From: JAGWBF01 sp965116325
Lineage (GTDB): Bacteria; Chloroflexota; Dehalococcoidia; Lucifugimonadales; JAGWBF01
Assembly (NCBI GenBank): GCA_965116325.1
Contig: OZ220675.1
Location: 1,364,001 to 1,428,000, forward strand
Length of the DNA: 64,000 nucleotides
Direction: 5' to 3'
Positions within the stretch are counted from its first letter, which is position 1, and each line of letters starts with the position of its first letter. Below, one piece after another: positions 60,340 through 64,000 of the stretch. The position numbers and the translations under genes are program-made. The notes below the pieces were generated by a model. The model saw nothing but the letters and a program-made list of their open reading frames with translations, did not search any database and was not told the DNA's origin.

Positions 60340-60870
60340 CAGCCCGTTCGCCCTGAGCCTGTCCGTTCCCCTTCGATTTCCCTCAGGGCGAACGGACGCC
60401 CCGGGTGCCCAGACTTAGGTTGCCGCTCTCGCGGGGTGACCAGGGTGGGGGGACAATACACTCCCTCTCCCCTGGTGGGAGGGTTGGGGTGAGGGGGACC
60501 ACTATGGGGAAGCCCTTGGCGGGGCGTATCACCCTCCCCTTAATCCCCTCCCATCAAGGGAGGGGGGAGAGGGTTGGGGTGAGGGGGATTTCAATCCGTC
60601 TTTGCGGCCTTCGCCGCAATCCAGGACGGAGCATTGCCGAGCCCCAGCCCGGCTTTGATTCACGGGGAGCACAAAGGCGTTCCTACTCTGTCCCCAATAC
60701 GCGTTCGCCCCGAGGGAAATCGAAGGGGAACGGGCAGTCCGAGTGACGCCCAGGCGTAGACCCCCGCTTTCGTGGGGGCGTTTCACCCTCCCCTTAGTCC
60801 CCTCCCATCAAGGGAGGGGGGAGAATGGATCCCCCGGCGGGAGAGGGTTGGGGTGGGGGGACCAATATGG
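60340..60870. repeat. Dense mosaic of dispersed repeats
   Basis: About 590 bp between the membrane protein and the capsid cassette hold no gene. The stretch contains two hairpins of the CTGTCCGTTC type in opposite orientation (60359-60397, 60702-60736), a CCCCCGCTTTCGTGGGGGC hairpin (about 60763), and an inverted copy of the GCCGCAATCCAGGACGGAGC element. Three C/T-rich units of the CCCTCCCATCAAGGGAGGG type are also present. Confidence 0.88.
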
Positions 60871-60881
60871 GGTCAGCCCGG

Positions 60882-61580
60882 CTACTCCTCGCGGTAGTGG
60901 AGGTTGGCCCGCAGGCCGGTCTCCGTCTCCACCTGGGTATTCCAGGACACCACCTCATCGACTCCGCCCACGGGACCGGCGCCGTCGGGCCAGACAAGGA
61001 ACGCGCTCCCACCCACGCCCGGCGCCGGGGATGCGATGGCTTTGCCGGCGGTGGTGGTGAACCGCGCCCCCGTGCCGAACCAGAAGTACACCGCCGCCGG
61101 GTCGGTGGCGAGCCCGTAGCTCAGCACTTCAAGGGAGATTATCCGTATCTTCTTGCCCGTGGCGGGGGTCGCCAGGGTGGCCCGGTTCACCGAGGTGGCG
61201 CCTATAGACGCCGTGGCCGACTTTACCTCGCCGGCCCCCGGCATGGCCGCCAGGGGCAGCAAAGGTGTGTTGTCCTTGTACAGCTCGACGATCTGGTTCC
61301 CCCTGGCGGTGGCCCTGAAGGTGCGGACATCCCCCTCGCTGCCCGACCGGGGAAAGAGGTCGTCGATGGTCCCGCCTATCTGCACCGGGTTGCCCACCGC
61401 CCTCGAGTTGCTGGGGGCTGCTCCCGATATGAGCACCCGGCCCACCGAGTCCACCAGCAGGTAGATGTTGTCACCATCGTCCACTTCCACCGGTTCGGCC
61501 CGGTACCGGGATCCGATCCTCACCAGCCGGTCCGAGCTGCCCACCGTTTCATCGTGCTTGCCTTCAGGGTACCCGCTCAT
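60882..61580 (-). CDS. Unrecognised protein of the capsid cassette
   Basis: The 232-residue protein is hydrophilic with many short Gly/Ala/Thr-rich, beta-like stretches (SATASIGATSVNRATLATP, VVSWNTQVETETGLRAN). There is no signal peptide. AAGGAG lies 5 nt before the ATG. It follows the capsid gene on the same strand by 33 bp. Its position suggests a head decoration, fibre or cargo protein, but I recognise no family. It contains the segment VYFWFGTGARFTTTAGKAI, which looks like a jelly-roll edge. Confidence 0.7.
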   Translation of the reverse strand: MSGYPEGKHDETVGSSDRLVRIGSRYRAEPVEVDDGDNIYLLVDSVGRVLISGAAPSNSRAVGNPVQIGGTIDDLFPRSGSEGDVRTFRATARGNQIVELYKDNTPLLPLAAMPGAGEVKSATASIGATSVNRATLATPATGKKIRIISLEVLSYGLATDPAAVYFWFGTGARFTTTAGKAIASPAPGVGGSAFLVWPDGAGPVGGVDEVVSWNTQVETETGLRANLHYREE

Positions 61581-61613
61581 TGCTGCTCCTTTCGCTGATG
61601 TCTTTCGGGCCGG

Positions 61614-62945
61614 CTATGCCACGCCGGTGATGTTGTACTGCATGGCAGTGTGGGTGGCTGTGGCCCGGTTGCCGGAGCGCTCGGCAAAGGCCAGACGCAT
61701 GGACACAACCATGACGTTCTGCCTCTTCTGGATGTCCCGCTCGGTCTCGATGGACAGCTCCCGCCGGAAGCCCACCCTCCACTGGGTGCGGTTGACGAGG
61801 AGCAGGCGTCCGGTGGTGCCCGCGCTGCCGCTGGTCACCTTGCCGTCGATGTCGGCCAGCTTCATCTGCTCGGACACCAGCACCGGTATGCCCTCCACCG
61901 CGCCAAGCTGTCCCGTGAGCAGGGTGGCGTTGGGCCCCAGCTTGTCCAGGGTGCGGAAGTTCTCGGTGCTCAGGGCCCGGATGTAAGTGTTGGGGTCGGT
62001 GATGTAGGCCAGGTCCGAGGGCCGGGCCCCGTACCTGCCCAGCTTCACCCGCACCTCGTTGAACATATCGTCGGACACGCCCGCCCCGTGGTTGTTGGCT
62101 TGGCTGGTGTTGTCCACCAGGGGCAGGTGCAGCAGCCCGTCGAAGCCTATGAGCCAGTGCCCCTTGCCCGCGTCCGAGGCGGATATGGTGGCACCGTCGG
62201 CGTTGATATTGTTGGTGACGGTGGTGTCGGCGTTGAGCAGCAGGTCATCGATGACCTCGGCGGTGTTGCGCACCAGGGAGCGACGCACCTCTTCGGCCAT
62301 GGCGATCACCGCATCCTCGTCGAGGCTCAGGGACCAGGGCACCTGTCCCACCAGCTCGTAGGCGGTCAGAGTCTGCTTGCTGGTAGCCAGGGCCGTGGCC
62401 GTCGGGGAGACGTTCTCCGCGCCCGGGTACCAGTTCACATCGCCAAGCTGCAGGGGGATTTCGAAGGGATTGGTAGGCATATCCACTCTGGAGAACAGGG
62501 ACAGCACCATGGTCTCCAGGTTGACGTCCATCCATAGAGCGGCCGCCTCCTGGGTGGAGACCAGCTCATCGCCCGAGCCTCCGGTGGTGCTGTCCATGGC
62601 GTTCTTGAGGGCCAGGTCCCACTCCTCCAGCATCCTGGGGTTCAGGCCGCTGGGCTGGCGCACCTGGGCGTTCAGCAGGCTTCGAACGAGGGCAAGGTCC
62701 AGCAAGTCCAAGCCCTTGTACTTGCCGAAGGGCACCCTGGCCTGCTCCGGGCTCCGGTGCTGGGCCAGGATGGCCTGTTTCTCGGCCGCCTTCCAGCGCT
62801 CCTGGATACTCCTGATCTGCCCCGCGATGCGTTCGTTCTCCTCTTTCAGGGGCTGCACCGACTCCTTGATTCGCTCATCGTAGAAGCTGCGAACCTCGGC
62901 AACCTCTTTCTTGATGACCTCCAGTTCCTGGGTACCTATAGACAT
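61614..62945 (-). CDS. HK97-type phage major capsid protein
   Basis: The 443-residue protein has an N-terminal coiled coil (about residues 5-60, the scaffold delta domain). The HK97 core shows LVSTQEAAALWMDVNLETMVLSLFSRV, a VNWYPGAENVSPT strand, EVIDDLLLNADT, and SDLAYITDPNTYIRALST with GIPVLVSEQM near the end. The N-terminal region would be removed by the upstream protease. AGGAGG lies 5 nt before its ATG, which overlaps the protease stop by 10 bp. No terminase, portal or tail gene is present. Confidence 0.88.
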   Translation of the reverse strand: MSIGTQELEVIKKEVAEVRSFYDERIKESVQPLKEENERIAGQIRSIQERWKAAEKQAILAQHRSPEQARVPFGKYKGLDLLDLALVRSLLNAQVRQPSGLNPRMLEEWDLALKNAMDSTTGGSGDELVSTQEAAALWMDVNLETMVLSLFSRVDMPTNPFEIPLQLGDVNWYPGAENVSPTATALATSKQTLTAYELVGQVPWSLSLDEDAVIAMAEEVRRSLVRNTAEVIDDLLLNADTTVTNNINADGATISASDAGKGHWLIGFDGLLHLPLVDNTSQANNHGAGVSDDMFNEVRVKLGRYGARPSDLAYITDPNTYIRALSTENFRTLDKLGPNATLLTGQLGAVEGIPVLVSEQMKLADIDGKVTSGSAGTTGRLLLVNRTQWRVGFRRELSIETERDIQKRQNVMVVSMRLAFAERSGNRATATHTAMQYNITGVA

Positions 62946-63604
62946 CCTATCCTCCTCATGTTTGTCGGATTCAACTGCCGTATCACTTCCAGAACCCCTT
63001 CCAGGTCCGGGTCCAGCGCTTCCCAGTGGGGGAACTCTGCCTCCATGGGGGCGCCGTTAAGCCCCTTCCGGAGGGCGTTCTGGTTGGCGGGAACGGGCGC
63101 TGCGCTGATCTCCAGGAGCTCCTGGCTGATGAAGTTGATGCCCAGCACATGGCCCGTCTTTGCATCCCTGCGCATCTCGAACTCCAGGGGCCGGAACCCC
63201 ACCGACACACCCTTCTGGTACCCACCCTCGTACAGGGCGGCGATCTGCTGGGCGAACTCGGTGGGAGCGAACCTGACGGCTGCCAGCAGCCTGCGGGGCT
63301 CGGTCCACACCTCCAGGGCCTTGCCGATGGCGGGCTGGCTGTAGTGGTGGGCCCACAGGAACACCGGGTTCTTCATGTACGCATCCAGCTTCCAGCCCGC
63401 CTGGAGGATGACATCGCCGTGGCGGTCCTCATCCTCGGTGGAGGCCACGAAGGTCAGGGAGCCTGCCATCTCGCCCCCACTCAGACCATCGTGGGCTCGG
63501 CCGGCCCATTTCCTGATGCTGGGAGCTTCCGAGGTGCCGTGCCGGTAGCACTCCAGCGCCTCCATGAGCTGCTCCCGTTCCCACCTTTCGCCGTCGTGAA
63601 CCAT
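62936..63604 (-). CDS. HK97-family prohead protease
   Basis: The 222-residue protein (ATG 63604, GGGAGG 11 nt upstream) carries the U35/HK97 prohead protease pattern. FVASTEDEDRHGDVI is the N-terminal strand. FLWAHHYSQPAIGKA holds the catalytic His, YQKGVSVGFRPLEF the catalytic Ser, and ELLEISAAPVPANQNA the family's closing motif. It would process the capsid N-terminal domain. It is first in the cassette and overlaps the capsid gene by 10 bp. A longer frame from TTG 63634 exists but crosses the terminator hairpin. Confidence 0.88.
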   Translation of the reverse strand: MVHDGERWEREQLMEALECYRHGTSEAPSIRKWAGRAHDGLSGGEMAGSLTFVASTEDEDRHGDVILQAGWKLDAYMKNPVFLWAHHYSQPAIGKALEVWTEPRRLLAAVRFAPTEFAQQIAALYEGGYQKGVSVGFRPLEFEMRRDAKTGHVLGINFISQELLEISAAPVPANQNALRKGLNGAPMEAEFPHWEALDPDLEGVLEVIRQLNPTNMRRIGCL

Positions 63605-63632
63605 GTTTCTAATACCCTCCCAAGCAGACAAC

Positions 63633-63662
63633 AAAAAAGGACAGACCCTTGAAGGTCTGTCC
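63633..63662 (-). terminator. Intrinsic terminator between radA and the capsid cassette
   Basis: On the minus strand GGACAGACC, TTCAAG and GGTCTGTCC form a perfect 9-bp stem followed by TTTTTT. It ends about 30 nt before the protease start. It probably ends the radA message. Confidence 0.9.
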
Positions 63663-63691
63663 CATCAGGCGCCATCGCTGGCGTCCAGTTC

Positions 63692-63720
63692 AGGCTATCC
63701 CCACCATCGACGCTGGTCAA
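63692..63720 (-). promoter_or_regulatory. Putative promoter of the capsid cassette
   Basis: On the minus strand TTGACC (63715-63720) and TAGCCT (63692-63697) are 17 bp apart. The start would lie just before the terminator hairpin, so transcripts from it must pass the terminator to reach the protease gene. Confidence 0.4.
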
Positions 63721-63736
63721 CGGCAGGGTGTCAGGG

Positions 63737-64000
63737 TTATTCCAAGGCCTCCCCTTCGTCCACCTGGAAATCTCCGGACTGGCCCTTCTGCCCGCGGGGG
63801 AAGCACAAGCTGAGGGCCTGCCTCACGGTGCCGGCCCGGAGGATGCGTATGCCGTCCCCAGACTGCCTGTCGGCCGAGCTCGCAGGCACTAGGCAGCGCC
63901 TGAATCCCAGGCGGGCCGCTTCATCCAACCGCCGGTCCGTCTGGGGAACGTTCCGCAGCTCCCCGCTCAGCCCCACCTCGCCCAGGGCCACCAAGTCCGC
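63737..64000 (-). CDS. radA: DNA repair protein RadA, C-terminal part
   Basis: The final 86-88 residues of RadA (Sms), cut by the window edge. ALGEVGLSGELRNVPQTDRRLDEAARLGF and CLVPASSADRQSGDGIRILRAGTVRQAL match the C-terminal Lon-protease-like domain of RadA, a helicase that aids strand exchange and branch migration. It is followed by an intrinsic terminator. The ATPase and zinc-finger parts lie outside the window. Confidence 0.9.
   Translation of the reverse strand, partial: ADLVALGEVGLSGELRNVPQTDRRLDEAARLGFRRCLVPASSADRQSGDGIRILRAGTVRQALSLCFPRGQKGQSGDFQVDEGEALE

Noticed and set aside
60882..63604. Complete prophage
   Set aside because: radA lies immediately upstream and host genes downstream. 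No integrase, terminase, portal, tail, lysis or attachment-site duplication was seen.

Overview
The window is GC-rich, gene-dense chromosomal bacterial DNA. No rRNA or tRNA genes and no CRISPR array were seen. The best guess is a Chloroflexota bacterium, possibly Dehalococcoidia or SAR202-like. The reasons are the mix of T-box and TPP riboswitch leaders, a long SRP RNA with an Alu domain, many GTG and TTG starts, a luciferase-like flavin monooxygenase and an orphan Rieske ring-hydroxylating oxygenase on one contig, and lipoproteins with Pro/Thr-rich linkers. This assignment is inference and was not computed.

Layout. 0-7.5 kb: isoprenoid genes dxs (5' cut by the window edge), ispH and ispE, with a DinB-like gene, galU, SRP RNA, rsmA and lgt. 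7.6-12.3 kb: an orphan ProV-type ATPase, a luciferase-like monooxygenase, folD and queA, separated by repeat clusters. 12.5-18.3 kb: a leftward tryptophan operon, trpE-trpG-(hicB-hicA-small gene)-trpD-trpC-VOC, headed by a tRNA-Trp T-box with its own promoter and terminator; a HicBA toxin-antitoxin pair splits it. 18.4-26.4 kb (leftward): a solitary DNA methyltransferase, fumC, a sortase, a very small membrane protein resembling the sortase anchor, a small zinc-ribbon protein, rpoD and dnaG. 26.6-41 kb: an MFS exporter, plsC, cmk, PAP2, CvpA, an HNH nuclease, the Rieske oxygenase, hemW, ychF, a DUF4349 lipoprotein, a DUF1232 protein, holA, an OppD-type ATPase, a PHP phosphoesterase and an AIM24 protein. 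41-47.5 kb: a lipoprotein, an EndoIII-like glycosylase, then a TPP-riboswitch operon thiZ-thiX-thiY-tenA-thiD for pyrimidine salvage to thiamine. 48.6-54.4 kb: a complete SUF iron-sulfur operon (sufB-sufC-sufD-Rieske-sufS-sufU) with a palindromic operator over its promoter; sufD carries an apparent one-base frameshift. 55-60.3 kb: tatD, a flippase-like membrane protein, a peptide-type binding lipoprotein and a large unrecognised membrane protein. 60.9-63.6 kb: an isolated three-gene HK97-type capsid cassette (protease, capsid, unknown beta-rich protein) without terminase, portal or tail genes. 63.7 kb to the end: the C-terminus of radA.

Several dispersed palindromic repeat families fill the intergenic spaces at about 10.2, 12.4, 28.2, 33, 46, 54.7 and 60.6 kb. 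One of them appears to form the 3' end of tatD.

The strongest candidates for something new are the minimal capsid cassette beside radA, with its own promoter and a hairpin terminator in front; the free-standing copy of the sortase membrane anchor; and the toxin-antitoxin pair inside the T-box-controlled trp operon.
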